Below are positions 9,549 through 18,033 of a stretch of 64,000 bases of DNA, piece after piece. The stretch's first letter is position 1. Each line of letters starts with the position of its first letter. The DNA comes from Glaciimonas immobilis (GTDB taxonomy: Bacteria; Pseudomonadota; Gammaproteobacteria; Burkholderiales; Burkholderiaceae_D). Under the pieces are notes generated by a model that was not told the DNA's origin, ran no database searches, and saw only the letters and a program-made list of their open reading frames with translations. Location: the NCBI RefSeq assembly GCF_011947285.1, contig NZ_JAAOZT010000001.1, forward strand, positions 434,001 through 498,000, written 5' to 3'. The translations under genes were made by a program, and so were the position numbers.

Positions 9549-10199
9549 TTACGCTTCTTCTTTAGGTTTGGCTGGCGCGCGCTTGGTTGTGGCCGGCGCT
9601 TTTCTGACTGGCGCTTTTTTCGGCGTCGTAGCAGCTTTATGCGCCGCATTCTTGGTCGTCACGCTTTTAGAAGAGGCGACCTTGATGGTTTTGCCGACTG
9701 CTTTTTTAGTGCCATCGGATTTTACCCGCGGTTTACGCAGCGCTTTTATTGGCGCATCGACTTCCGGTGCCAACGCTTGCGATGTCGTCAGATGGCGGGA
9801 TACTTTTTTGGCAGCAGCGCCTTCTTCGGCGTCCGGTGCCGTACGAGAAACCCGTTTGGCAGCGCCCAGCTTGACTTCTTTTTCGCCCCAGATTTCTTCC
9901 AGACGGTAATAAGCGCGAATCGCCGGTTGCATGATGTGTACGACCATATCGCCCAAATCGACCAGTACCCACTCGCCCGTGCCTTCGCCTTCGACGCTCA
10001 GAATATTGCCGCCGTTTTCTTTGACCTTGTCGCGTACCGATGCGGCCAGCGCTTTGGTTTGACGATTTGAGGTACCGGAGGCGACCACAATGCGATCAAA
10101 CAGGCTGGTCAGATGAGATGTATCAAAGACGCGGATTTCTTGCGCTTTAACGTCTTCGAGAGCGTCAATCACGAGGCTTTGCAGTTTTTTAATTTCCAT
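9549..10199 (-). CDS. rsfS: Ribosomal silencing factor RsfS with long basic tail
   Basis: The first 112 residues or so are the RsfS/DUF143 domain: FDTSHLTSLFDRIVVASGTSNRQ and GEWVLVDLGDMVVHIM, then AIRAYYRLEEIWG. RsfS binds ribosomal protein L14 on the 50S subunit and blocks subunit joining under starvation. Residues 113-216 are a Lys/Ala/Pro/Thr-rich extension resembling histone H1 tails (KKAVGKTIKVASSKS, KKAPVRKAPATTKRAPAK), which roughly doubles the protein relative to the ~105-residue E. coli form. The tail is probably disordered and could bind rRNA or DNA; that is inference. The start abuts the nadD stop directly. Confidence 0.95.
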   Translation of the reverse strand: MEIKKLQSLVIDALEDVKAQEIRVFDTSHLTSLFDRIVVASGTSNRQTKALAASVRDKVKENGGNILSVEGEGTGEWVLVDLGDMVVHIMQPAIRAYYRLEEIWGEKEVKLGAAKRVSRTAPDAEEGAAAKKVSRHLTTSQALAPEVDAPIKALRKPRVKSDGTKKAVGKTIKVASSKSVTTKNAAHKAATTPKKAPVRKAPATTKRAPAKPKEEA

Positions 10200-10868
10200 T
10201 TAATTCTTATAAAGATGGTGTTGTTCAATATAGTCTAGCACTACCGCCGGTATCAGCGAATCTGGTCTGTTGCCAGAGTGCAATGCAGCACGAATTTTTG
10301 TTGCTGATATGTCTACAAATAAGTTTTCCGCCAGATAGGTCAACCCGTGCGGACTCTGGCGAATCTGCTCCGGGGTCGCTGCGCGGCGCGTAAATTCGCG
10401 CGTGACTTCGGGCGGTACCTGTGATGCATCCAGCGCAAAGCCGGGCCGGGAAGCTACTCCCAGATGCGCATAATTGAACAGTTTGTCCCAACCCTGCCAA
10501 GTATTCAGATGTTGCAACTGGTCAGCGCCCATTAAAAAGATGATAGATGCGTCTGGACCCAGTTCAGTCCGTAACGATTGCAACGTATCGATGGTAAAAG
10601 TCGCCGTTTGTCGCTCGATTTCTTGCTGGTCGATGAGGACCGCAACGGCTTGGTCGTTGAAGGCCCGGCGGACCATTTCTACCCGATCCGCTGCGCCTGC
10701 CTCCAATCCGTGCTTTTGCCAGGGGTTACCTGCGGGTATGACGCGCAACATGTCAGGTGCCAGTAACGTCACAAAATAGTGCCCCAGCGCCACATGTCCG
10801 TTGTGAACCGGATCAAAACTACCGCCTAAAACGGCGATGCAGCGGCGCGGTGGTTGTTCTGGCCGCAT
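10200..10868 (-). CDS. nadD: Nicotinate-nucleotide adenylyltransferase
   Basis: 222 residues with the nucleotidyltransferase signature GGSFDPVHNGH (residues 15-25, the HxGH histidines at 22 and 25) and the C-terminal ISATKIRA motif that replaces ISSTxIR. FLMGADQLQHLNTWQGW is the usual dinucleotide-site segment. The enzyme adenylates nicotinate mononucleotide to deamido-NAD in the cytoplasm. Its stop is directly followed by the rsfS start, and it begins 2 bases after the hemF stop, so hemF-nadD-rsfS-rlmH read as one leftward operon. Confidence 0.96.
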   Translation of the reverse strand: MRPEQPPRRCIAVLGGSFDPVHNGHVALGHYFVTLLAPDMLRVIPAGNPWQKHGLEAGAADRVEMVRRAFNDQAVAVLIDQQEIERQTATFTIDTLQSLRTELGPDASIIFLMGADQLQHLNTWQGWDKLFNYAHLGVASRPGFALDASQVPPEVTREFTRRAATPEQIRQSPHGLTYLAENLFVDISATKIRAALHSGNRPDSLIPAVVLDYIEQHHLYKN

Positions 10869-10869
10869 A

Positions 10870-11805
10870 TCAGACCCAATCTCGATGGATCAGGAAGTCG
10901 GTATAAAGCCGGGCTTCCGGACTGCCTGCAAGGGGTTCCCAGTTGTAGCGCCATTTGACGACGGGCGGCATCGACATCAGGATGGATTCGGTACGACCAC
11001 CGGATTGCAAGCCGAACAAAGTGCCGCGATCATACACTAGATTGAATTCAACATAACGTCCGCGGCGATATGCCTGAAAATCGCGTTGCTGTTCTGTAAA
11101 TGGCACTTCTTTGTTTTTTGCTAAAATCGGCACATAGGCAGGAATAAATGCATTGCCGACACTTTGCATCAATGCGAAGCTTTCGTCAAATCCAAGGCGA
11201 TTAAAATCGTCAAAGAAAATGCCGCCAACGCCGCGCGGTTCCTGCCGGTGCTTTAAATAAAAATAGTCGTCACACCATTTTTTGAAGCGTGGATACAACG
11301 CCTGATCGGTATTTTTTTCGGTATCGATATCAAACGGGGCCAGCGCGTCCCGGCAAGTACGATGAAAATGGCGCGTATCTTCTTCCGAGCCATAATAAGG
11401 CGTCAGGTCCAGTCCTCCGCCAAACCACCAGATTGGCTCCTGACCCTCTGCGGTCGCCGTAAAAAAGCGTACATTCATATGGATCGTCGGCGCATGCGGA
11501 TTGCGCGGATGCATCACCAGCGACACCCCCATTGCTTCCCACTGGCGTCCGGCTAGTTCAGGCCGACTGGCCGATGCTGACGGGGGCAGTGTTTTGCCCG
11601 TGACGTGAGAAAATCCGACGCCGCCGCGTTCAAATACGTTGCCTTCTTCGATAACACGGGAAATACCGCCGCCGCCTTCTGCACGCTCCCAGCTATCGGT
11701 ACCGAACGGTTTGCCGTCCTGTTGTTCTAATGCGGCGACAATGCGCGCCTGCAGGTCCAGCAGGAACGACTTAACCGCTGTGGCGGACGGAATATTTGAT
11801 GTCAT
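10870..11805 (-). CDS. hemF: Oxygen-dependent coproporphyrinogen III oxidase
   Basis: About 311 residues from the ATG at 11805; an in-frame GTG at 11829 would add eight residues, but the preceding terminator hairpin ends only a few bases before it. Family segments are clear: [67 protein letters not shown] and [17 protein letters not shown]. The enzyme decarboxylates coproporphyrinogen III to protoporphyrinogen IX using oxygen. It heads the hemF-nadD-rsfS-rlmH series. An intrinsic terminator directly upstream (11835-11860) is unusual and may serve in regulation. Confidence 0.96.
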   Translation of the reverse strand: MTSNIPSATAVKSFLLDLQARIVAALEQQDGKPFGTDSWERAEGGGGISRVIEEGNVFERGGVGFSHVTGKTLPPSASASRPELAGRQWEAMGVSLVMHPRNPHAPTIHMNVRFFTATAEGQEPIWWFGGGLDLTPYYGSEEDTRHFHRTCRDALAPFDIDTEKNTDQALYPRFKKWCDDYFYLKHRQEPRGVGGIFFDDFNRLGFDESFALMQSVGNAFIPAYVPILAKNKEVPFTEQQRDFQAYRRGRYVEFNLVYDRGTLFGLQSGGRTESILMSMPPVVKWRYNWEPLAGSPEARLYTDFLIHRDWV

Positions 11806-11834
11806 TAAATTAGCGGACAAAGAACGCACAAATT

Positions 11835-11860
11835 AAAAAAAAACGCGCATCGGTGCGCGC
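11835..11860 (-). terminator. Intrinsic terminator directly upstream of hemF
   Basis: Read leftward, a CGCGCA/TGCGCG stem (11844-11849 with 11854-11859) and a four-base loop are followed at once by nine T residues (complement of 11835-11843). It could end purD transcripts. However, it lies only about 30 bases before the hemF ATG, so a hemF promoter must either lie inside the hairpin or be subject to attenuation by it. Confidence 0.82.
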
Positions 11861-12308
11861 GGATCACTGAAATCACGGGATAAAGGGATTGTACATTGCC
11901 ACGACGGGCAAAGGACGGTTGTCTCATGCTTTATGTCATTTTCGGATAATAGTGTGGCGGTGATCCACTGCTGAGAGGAGCAGTCGCGGTAATATCGTTA
12001 TGATCAGTGGTTATTCACGGCTGATTTATTATGAATAATTATTAATATTATTAGTAAATATTGATAATAAAGCAATTTATTAAAATTTAAATAATGAATC
12101 TTCTTTTGTGAGGTCGATTCTCTCGTTTTGGGAAAGAAAATATTTTACACCTCCCACATGTGAATCTACGTGACGTTGTTTCACCGACGCATGCCACAAA
12201 ACGATAAGCAATCCCGCAGTCCCATCATTACTAACTTGGTAATTCGAACGTTGTAAAAGATTGATGAAAATTAATGCGATCATTTACCCCGTTCGATCTC
12301 TGACCCCG
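11861..12308. other. AT-rich intergenic region between purD and hemF
   Basis: This roughly 450-base stretch has no supportable gene. It holds an AT-rich core (about 12020-12100, with repeated TATTAAT/ATTATTA runs) that could carry the hemF promoter. A 67-codon leftward reading frame (12080-12283) lacks a recognisable product or ribosome-binding site. No riboswitch was recognised. Confidence 0.5.
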
Positions 12309-13583
12309 TTAGCCCGGACGCTTGATTGCGCGCCATCCAATGTCACGCCGAAATTGCGCGCCGCTGAAATGGATAGTATCGACAATGTTGTAGGCGTGCT
12401 TTTGCGCTACCTTGACGCTGTCACCCAAGCCGACTACGCAAAGGACGCGCCCGCCGGATGTCGTGAGTCGGGTGCCTGTCAGCGTGGTGCCTGCGTGGAA
12501 GGTGATCGCGTCGGCGGTTTCGGGCGGAATGCCGGAAATCAGATCGTCGTTGCGGGGGGCATCCGGGTAACCGGCCGCGGCCATGACTACACCTAACGCG
12601 GTGCGGCGGTCCCATTCAAGTTCGATGGTGTCGAGCGTGTTGTTGACCGCATGTTCCATCACCATCAGCAAATCGGTTTTCAGGCGCGCCATGATCGGCT
12701 GCGTCTCGGGATCACCCATGCGGCAGTTGAACTCGATAGTTTTTGGATTGCCTTTTTCGTCGATCATGAGACCGGCATACAGGAAGCCGGTAAAGGGATT
12801 TCCTTCCTTCGCCATGCCCTGAATGGTGGGTGTAATAATGTCACGCATAACGCGCGCATGGACCGCCGGGGTCACGATAGGCGCGGGTGAATAAGCACCC
12901 ATGCCGCCTGTATTCGGTCCCTGATCGCCGTCTTTCAGGCGTTTGTGATCCTGGCTGGTCGCCAGCGCCAGTATATTTCTACCATCCACCATGACGATAA
13001 AACTGGCTTCTTCACCAGTCAAAAAGTCTTCAATCACCACGCTCGATCCGGCTGCACCAAACTTGTTGTCGGCTAGCATCATATCGACGGCGGCGTGCGC
13101 TTCTTCGGGTGTCATCGCAACCACCACGCCTTTACCTGCAGCCAGACCATCAGCCTTGATGACGATCGGCGCACCCTTTTGGTCCAGATAGCGGTGGGCC
13201 GCGTCTACGTCGGTGAAGGTCTGGTAATCGGCGGTTGGAATGTTGTGGCGCTGCATGAAGGCTTTGGCAAAATCCTTGGAGCTTTCTAGCTGCGCGGCTT
13301 CTTTGGTTGGACCAAAAATCTTCAGGCCGCGGTCGCGGAAGACGTTCACGATACCGCCCGCAAGCGGTGTCTCCGGACCGACTACCGTCAGCGCAATGCG
13401 CTCTTTTTCAACAAAATCTGCCAGCTCCGAATAGTCGGTAATGTTGACGTTTTCTAAGCGTGAGTCAAGTGCGGTGCCACCATTGCCGGGAGCAAGATAG
13501 ACGGTCTGAATACGGGGCGACTGGGCGATTTTCCATGCGAGCGCATGTTCCCGACCACCAGAGCCAACGACTAGAATTTTCAT
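12309..13583 (-). CDS. purD: Phosphoribosylamine-glycine ligase
   Basis: 424 residues, standard length. N-terminal MKILVVGSGGREHALAWK and SPRIQTVYLAPGNGG match the N domain; the ATP-grasp part has GAPIVIKADGLAAGKGVVVA, VVIEDFLTGEEASFIVMVDG and GPNTGGMGAYSPAPIVTP; IEFNCRMGDPETQPI holds metal-ligand residues. The enzyme makes glycinamide ribonucleotide, the second step of purine synthesis. It follows the YebC-family gene on the same strand by about 85 bases. A clear terminator for purD transcripts occurs only just before hemF. Confidence 0.97.
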   Translation of the reverse strand: MKILVVGSGGREHALAWKIAQSPRIQTVYLAPGNGGTALDSRLENVNITDYSELADFVEKERIALTVVGPETPLAGGIVNVFRDRGLKIFGPTKEAAQLESSKDFAKAFMQRHNIPTADYQTFTDVDAAHRYLDQKGAPIVIKADGLAAGKGVVVAMTPEEAHAAVDMMLADNKFGAAGSSVVIEDFLTGEEASFIVMVDGRNILALATSQDHKRLKDGDQGPNTGGMGAYSPAPIVTPAVHARVMRDIITPTIQGMAKEGNPFTGFLYAGLMIDEKGNPKTIEFNCRMGDPETQPIMARLKTDLLMVMEHAVNNTLDTIELEWDRRTALGVVMAAAGYPDAPRNDDLISGIPPETADAITFHAGTTLTGTRLTTSGGRVLCVVGLGDSVKVAQKHAYNIVDTIHFSGAQFRRDIGWRAIKRPG

Positions 13584-13668
13584 GGGATGTCCGCTCTTTT
13601 ACTGAACTATGGCAATCAATATGATTGCACTGTGAGGATTGAATAAATTAGGTAACACTAGACACTAT

Positions 13669-14394
13669 TTAGTCTTCGATAATCGCGTTGCTAAATACTT
13701 CTTGCACGTCATCCAGATTTTCGAGAGCATCCAGTAGTTTTTGCATTTTGACGGCATCTTCTCCGGCGAATACAGTTTCTGTCGCAGGCTTCATGATGAT
13801 TTCAGCCACTTCAGCTTTAAAGCCGGATTTTTCAAGTGCAGACTTAACCGCTGAAAACTCGAACGGCGCGCACAATACTTCGATGCCGCCTTCATCATCG
13901 GTGACAACGTCATCTGCGCCGGCTTCCAGCGCCGCCTCCATTAACGCGTCTTCATTAGTGCCTGGGGCAAACAGCAATTGGCCGCAATGCTTGAACATAA
14001 AGGCAACAGAGCCTTCGGTGCCCATGTTGCCGCCGTTCTTTAAAAACGCATGGCGGACTTCCGCCACGGTACGGATTTTGTTGTCAGTCATACATTCAAC
14101 GATGATGGCGGCGCCGTGAATGCCATAACCTTCATAGCGGACCTCTTCATAATTGACGCCATCCAACTCGCCTGCGCCGCGTTGGGTCGCGCGGATAACG
14201 TTATCCTTGGGCATATTGGCGTCACCGGCCTTATCTACAGCAAGGCGCAGGCGAGGATTGGTGTCCGGGTCGCTGCCGCCCATGCGGGCTGCAACGGTGA
14301 TTTCTTTGATCAAGCGGGTCCAGATTTTGCCGCGTTTGGCATCTGTGGCAGCCTTTTTATGCTTGATATTGGCCCACTTACTATGTCCTGCCAT
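13669..14394 (-). CDS. YebC/TACO1-family regulatory protein
   Basis: 241 residues beginning with the invariant [22 protein letters not shown] and continuing through the three-domain YebC fold ([51 protein letters not shown]). Family members act as transcriptional regulators and, in recent work, as translation factors relieving stalls at proline-rich sequences. Length is normal. It is the first gene before purD on the leftward strand. The family call is secure; which of the two roles applies here cannot be told. Confidence 0.93.
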   Translation of the reverse strand: MAGHSKWANIKHKKAATDAKRGKIWTRLIKEITVAARMGGSDPDTNPRLRLAVDKAGDANMPKDNVIRATQRGAGELDGVNYEEVRYEGYGIHGAAIIVECMTDNKIRTVAEVRHAFLKNGGNMGTEGSVAFMFKHCGQLLFAPGTNEDALMEAALEAGADDVVTDDEGGIEVLCAPFEFSAVKSALEKSGFKAEVAEIIMKPATETVFAGEDAVKMQKLLDALENLDDVQEVFSNAIIED

Positions 14395-14825
14395 GATGGT
14401 TCTTTCTTGCTGTAGTTAGCTATAGTCAGGTTGGCATTTTATCATAGTGCGTCCTCTCAAAAATCCGCATATCCACCTCGTCTTACCAAAAATAACGTGG
14501 TGCATACAACGCATTAACAGCATGAATGCGAAGGTTGCATCGAAACAGCGTTGTGCCGCAGGTAATCTGCGCAAGATATTTGTTATATTGACGACCGCGA
14601 TGTGGATTTACGCAGGACTTTCATAAATTCTTCCATCGGCGTTGCGCTCGCGTTGCCACAATGGCGTAGGGTTTGAGTCCGCGCGCGTTGATGGGGCGGT
14701 TTTGCGTACGTTTTGGTGCATAAAATAGTAAGCCAACGTTGTCCCAGTAAAGGTTCATTGGCCTGCTGTTATGCGCAAATCACTCAATCAAAAACGTAAT
14801 CCATGCATACCCTTTACAATTCTCT
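14395..14825. other. Intergenic region with divergent promoters and a degenerate palindromic element
   Basis: This stretch separates the leftward YebC-family gene from the rightward EamA transporter operon. Its right half contains a degenerate copy of the dispersed palindromic element (14604-14710, listed separately). A TACAAT hexamer at 14814-14819 lies too close to the start codon to be a normal promoter for it. No gene is seen. Confidence 0.5.
14604..14710. repeat. Dispersed palindromic element, degenerate copy
   Basis: Starts GGATTTACGC and ends CGGTTTTGCGTACG. The interior GCGTTGCGCTCGCGTTGCC aligns base by base with GCGTTGTGCTCTCTTTGCC of the 50531-50641 copy, followed by a matching CA-T-GCGT block. 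The outer inverted repeat has decayed. Confidence 0.65.
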
Positions 14826-15737
14826 ATGACATTTTTATCGCCGCCGTCCGTTGCACGCAAAATTTATCTCACCGGGCTGGCCATCGGGGTTGTCGGTGCC
14901 GTTCTGTTTTCTGCCAAAGCCATCGTCGCCAAGCTGATTTATCGGTACGACGTTGACGCGGTGACGCTCATCATGTTTCGCATGCTATTTTCGTTTCCTT
15001 TGTTTGCAGCAGTGGCGCTATGGAAGGCGAGAACCGAAAAGCCGCTTGAAAAGGGCGACCGTATTCGGATCGTCGTTTTAGGACTAACAGGCTATTACCT
15101 GTCAAGTTTTCTGGATTTTTTAGGCCTGCAATATATATCCGCGGGTTTGGAGCGGCTGATTTTATTTTTGACGCCATCGTTTGTTTTGGTGCTGTCGTTT
15201 TTCTTTTATGGTCGTCGCGTGACATGGCTGGAGTGGGGCGCACTGGTGCTTTCTTACTTGGGGGCCCTACTGGTTTTTATACATGACGTCCGTTTAGGTG
15301 GACCGAATATCGGATTGGGAAGTGCGCTGGTTTTAGGGGCTGCAATAAGTTATTCGTTGTATTTGCTGTTGTCCGGGTCCTTGGTAACGCGAGTGGGCGC
15401 GTTGCGGTTGGTGGCTTACGCAATGTGTATTTCGTGCGTGGCCTGTATGTCGCAATTTCTTTTTCTGCGTCCTGTATCGATGTTTGTGCAGCCTCCAGCT
15501 GTGTACGGTTTGTCATTGATTAATGCAGTTTTGTGCACAGTATTACCAGTGTATATGACCATGGTCGCGGTCGCACGGATTGGCGCTGCCAGTTCTGCAC
15601 AGGCAGGCATGGTTGGGCCGGTGTCTACGCTATTTTTAGGTGCGATTATTCTCAATGAAGCGATTACCGGCATTCAACTAACCGGAACCGCGCTCGTGTT
15701 AACCGGCATTTATTTGATTTCAAAAAAGAAGGTTTAA
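14826..15737 (+). CDS. EamA/DMT-family transporter
   Basis: 303 residues with about ten predicted membrane helices in two halves, the pattern of the drug/metabolite transporter superfamily. Recognisable pieces are GAVLFSAKAIVAKLIY at the first helix, FRMLFSFPLF, a YISAGLERLILFLTPSFVL segment typical of the first EamA repeat, and a second repeat with GPVSTLFLGAIILNEAITGIQ near the C-terminus. These proteins export or import small metabolites; the substrate is not deducible. It ends two bases before the SDR gene, so it heads a rightward operon with the SDR and quinone oxidoreductase genes. Confidence 0.85.
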   Translation: MTFLSPPSVARKIYLTGLAIGVVGAVLFSAKAIVAKLIYRYDVDAVTLIMFRMLFSFPLFAAVALWKARTEKPLEKGDRIRIVVLGLTGYYLSSFLDFLGLQYISAGLERLILFLTPSFVLVLSFFFYGRRVTWLEWGALVLSYLGALLVFIHDVRLGGPNIGLGSALVLGAAISYSLYLLLSGSLVTRVGALRLVAYAMCISCVACMSQFLFLRPVSMFVQPPAVYGLSLINAVLCTVLPVYMTMVAVARIGAASSAQAGMVGPVSTLFLGAIILNEAITGIQLTGTALVLTGIYLISKKKV

Positions 15738-15738
15738 A

Positions 15739-16518
15739 ATGGATCTGGGAATTCGTGGCAAGCAGGCGCTAGTCTGTGGTGCAAGCAAAGGACTAGGGCG
15801 CGGATGTGCAGAAGCGCTGGCAGCAGACGGCGTTAATCTCACGCTGGTGGCGCGGACTGCGGACACTTTGGAGCAGACAGCGCAACATTTACGCGACAGC
15901 TATGGCATTAATGTTATTGCGCTTGCCTGCGACATCACCACGTCAGAAGGCCGGGCGCTTGCATTGGCCGCTTGCCCGCAACCGGATATTTTGGTGACCA
16001 ACGCCGGTGGTCCGCCGATGGGTGATTTTCGTGACTGGGAGCGGGATGATTGGATCAAGGCACTTGATGCCAATATGCTGACCCCGATTGCTCTTATTAA
16101 AGCGACCGTGGACGGCATGATCGCGCGGCGCTTTGGTCGCATCGTTAATATCACATCCAGTTCCGTGAAAGCGCCAATTGATGTGCTTGGTTTATCGAAC
16201 GGTGCGCGTGCAGGTCTAACCGGATTTGTTGCCGGTTTGGCGCGCAAAACGGTAGCGCATAACGTAACGATTAATAATTTGTTGCCGGGTGCGTTTGACA
16301 CCGACCGTTTAAGATCGATGCAAGCCGCGGCGGCGGCGGCCAGTGGCACCAGCATTGAAAGCGTGCAACAGGCGCGTGCAGCACAAATACCGGCCCGGCG
16401 GTTTGGTAACGCTGCCGAGTTTGGCGCAATGTGTGCATTTATGTGTAGCGCTCATGCCGGTTATCTGACCGGGCAAAATATTTTGCTCGACGGCGGTGCC
16501 TATCCCGGCACTTTTTAA
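15739..16518 (+). CDS. SDR-family protein lacking the YxxxK catalytic pair
   Basis: 259 residues with a Rossmann N-terminus (GASKGLGRGCAEALAADG, NAD(P)-binding), NAGGPPMGDF (the NAG motif), RIVNITSSSVKAP and the C-terminal GYLTGQNILLDGG typical of classical short-chain dehydrogenases. At the place of the catalytic Tyr-x3-Lys the protein reads SNGAR (Ser153, Arg157), so the usual proton-relay residues are absent. Annotated relatives are often called 3-oxoacyl-ACP reductase, but this sequence cannot use the standard mechanism. It sits between a transporter and a quinone oxidoreductase in one operon. Substrate unknown. Confidence 0.85.
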   Translation: MDLGIRGKQALVCGASKGLGRGCAEALAADGVNLTLVARTADTLEQTAQHLRDSYGINVIALACDITTSEGRALALAACPQPDILVTNAGGPPMGDFRDWERDDWIKALDANMLTPIALIKATVDGMIARRFGRIVNITSSSVKAPIDVLGLSNGARAGLTGFVAGLARKTVAHNVTINNLLPGAFDTDRLRSMQAAAAAASGTSIESVQQARAAQIPARRFGNAAEFGAMCAFMCSAHAGYLTGQNILLDGGAYPGTF

Positions 16519-16579
16519 CGGGGACCACCCTCTTTTGTGGAAGTTTTGTAAACAAGCACTTCTTTAAAGCGAGAAAATT

Positions 16580-17554
16580 ATGGTAAAAGCAATTGTAATA
16601 CGCAAGACCGGCGGCCCTGAAGTAATGGAGTATGTGGACGTTGAAGTGGGCGATCCTGGGCCGGGCGAGGTCAGAATTCGGCACGCGGCATGCGGTCTCA
16701 ATTTTATCGATATTTATTTTCGCATTGGGTTGTATCCGCAGCCTTTACCTGGTGGCCTGGGCCAGGAGGCCTCAGGTGTGATTGAGGCGATTGGACCCGG
16801 CGTAGTGGGCTTTAAGGCGGGCGATCGGGTTGCCTACGCGGGACGTCCGAACGGCGCTTACTCAGAAGCGCGGGTTATGCCTGCGGCGATCCTGGTTAAA
16901 CTGCCGGATGCGATTTCATTTGATACTGCGGCAGCGGCGATGTTGCAGGGCTTGACAGTTGAATACTTGTTTGGGCGGACAATTCCGCTAAAAGGCGGCG
17001 AAACCATTTTGTTTCATGCCGCGGCGGGAGGTGTAGGTTTGATCGCGGCACAATGGGCTCGCGCGCTGGGAGTGACGATGATCGGAACGGTCAGTTCGGA
17101 CGAGAAGGGCGCGTTGGCATTAGCGGCAGGCTGTACGCACGTGATTAATTCGAAGACCGAAAATATAGTGGAGCGGGTCAAAGAGATCACTCACGGTAAA
17201 GGCGTACCAGCGGTATTTGATTCGATCGGTAAGGACACTTTTATCGATTCACTGGACTGCTTGTCGCCTTTAGGGACTATGGTTAGTTTTGGTAGTGCGT
17301 CCGGTCCTGTCCCGCCCTTTAGCCTGAACGAACTGGTCTCACGCGGTTCGCTATACATCACCAGACCGTCGTTACCGAACTACGTTTCAACCCGCGCCGA
17401 TCTGGACGCTGCCTCAGCTAATTTGTTCGAGATGATCGCTAGCAAAAAGGTTAATATTGAGATCAATCAACGCTATGCTCTGAAAGACGTGGCGCAAGCG
17501 CACGCGGATTTAGAGGCGCGTAAAACTACCGGATCAACGATCCTGATTCCTTAA
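16580..17554 (+). CDS. qor: Quinone oxidoreductase (zinc-independent MDR family)
   Basis: 324 residues with N-terminal GroES-like fold (AIVIRKTGGPEVMEYVDVEVG, HAACGLNFIDIYFRIGLYP) and a Rossmann domain with AAAGGVGLIAAQWARALG as the NADPH loop. The cysteine and histidine zinc ligands of alcohol dehydrogenases are missing, as expected for QOR-type enzymes, which reduce quinones with NADPH in the cytoplasm. YALKDVAQAHADLEARKTTG near the end is also typical. About 60 bases separate it from the SDR gene upstream, and a small membrane protein gene follows 10 bases downstream. Confidence 0.92.
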   Translation: MVKAIVIRKTGGPEVMEYVDVEVGDPGPGEVRIRHAACGLNFIDIYFRIGLYPQPLPGGLGQEASGVIEAIGPGVVGFKAGDRVAYAGRPNGAYSEARVMPAAILVKLPDAISFDTAAAAMLQGLTVEYLFGRTIPLKGGETILFHAAAGGVGLIAAQWARALGVTMIGTVSSDEKGALALAAGCTHVINSKTENIVERVKEITHGKGVPAVFDSIGKDTFIDSLDCLSPLGTMVSFGSASGPVPPFSLNELVSRGSLYITRPSLPNYVSTRADLDAASANLFEMIASKKVNIEINQRYALKDVAQAHADLEARKTTGSTILIP

Positions 17555-17564
17555 TTTTTTCGGA

Positions 17565-17795
17565 ATGATGCAAGCTATGAACGACAACAAGCAACAGCAT
17601 GGGATTGAGGATAAATTTGCGGATAGCAACGTTGACAATAACACCGCCGATGAAGATAATCCAATGGGCCATCCGGAAGAGCAGCCAACCGGCACCGATG
17701 GCACACCGAAATTTGGGCGTCTGTTAATAGTCTTGATACTGATGGTAATCGTGATTGGTTTTATTACTTTCGCCAGCGAGTGGTTTTATTCCTGA
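17565..17795 (+). CDS. Small single-span membrane protein, unknown function
   Basis: 76 residues. The first 50 are hydrophilic and acidic (many Asn, Asp, Glu and Gln); a single hydrophobic helix follows (RLLIVLILMVIVIGFITFASEW) and the protein ends soon after. An N-in, C-terminal-anchor topology is likely. It follows the quinone oxidoreductase gene by 10 bases and is followed by a terminator, so it is the last gene of this operon. I do not recognise the family; placement suggests it is real rather than chance. Confidence 0.7.
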   Translation: MMQAMNDNKQQHGIEDKFADSNVDNNTADEDNPMGHPEEQPTGTDGTPKFGRLLIVLILMVIVIGFITFASEWFYS

Positions 17796-17838
17796 ACGTA
17801 ACGAGATAAGCCGGAGGCGGCGCAGCGAATGACGATCC

Positions 17839-17885
17839 AAAAAGGGCCAATTACATGGAATAACTGTGTAATTAGCCCTTTTTTA
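17839..17885 (+). terminator. Intrinsic terminator after the EamA-SDR-qor operon
   Basis: A long stem pairs AAAAAGGGC and AATTACA with TGTAATTA and GCCCTTTTTT around a short loop. It lies about 45 bases after the small membrane protein gene. The A-run on the left gives it some bidirectional character. Confidence 0.88.
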
Positions 17886-17990
17886 TATTCAAAAATCATA
17901 TTTTTGATCGCATTTAGTCGGCATGCATATGGCTTCATTTATACCAATATCAGCAGCGCCTTGGGTCCCACCTGATCGAACGTCAACACG

Positions 17991-18017
17991 GGCAGCATCA
18001 TTGTTGCTGCCGGTTTT
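17991..18017 (+). terminator. Possible second terminator-like hairpin
   Basis: A GGCAGCA/TGCTGCC stem of seven pairs is followed by GG and five T residues. It reads rightward, towards the 3' end of the leftward lipoprotein gene, so it may back up the terminator at 17839-17885. Confidence 0.45.
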
Positions 18018-18033
18018 TATGAGTCATCAATCG

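Noticed and set aside
12080-12283. 67-codon leftward reading frame between purD and hemF
   Set aside because: AT-rich, no recognisable product and no ribosome-binding site; it ends in an AT-rich tract more likely to be control DNA.
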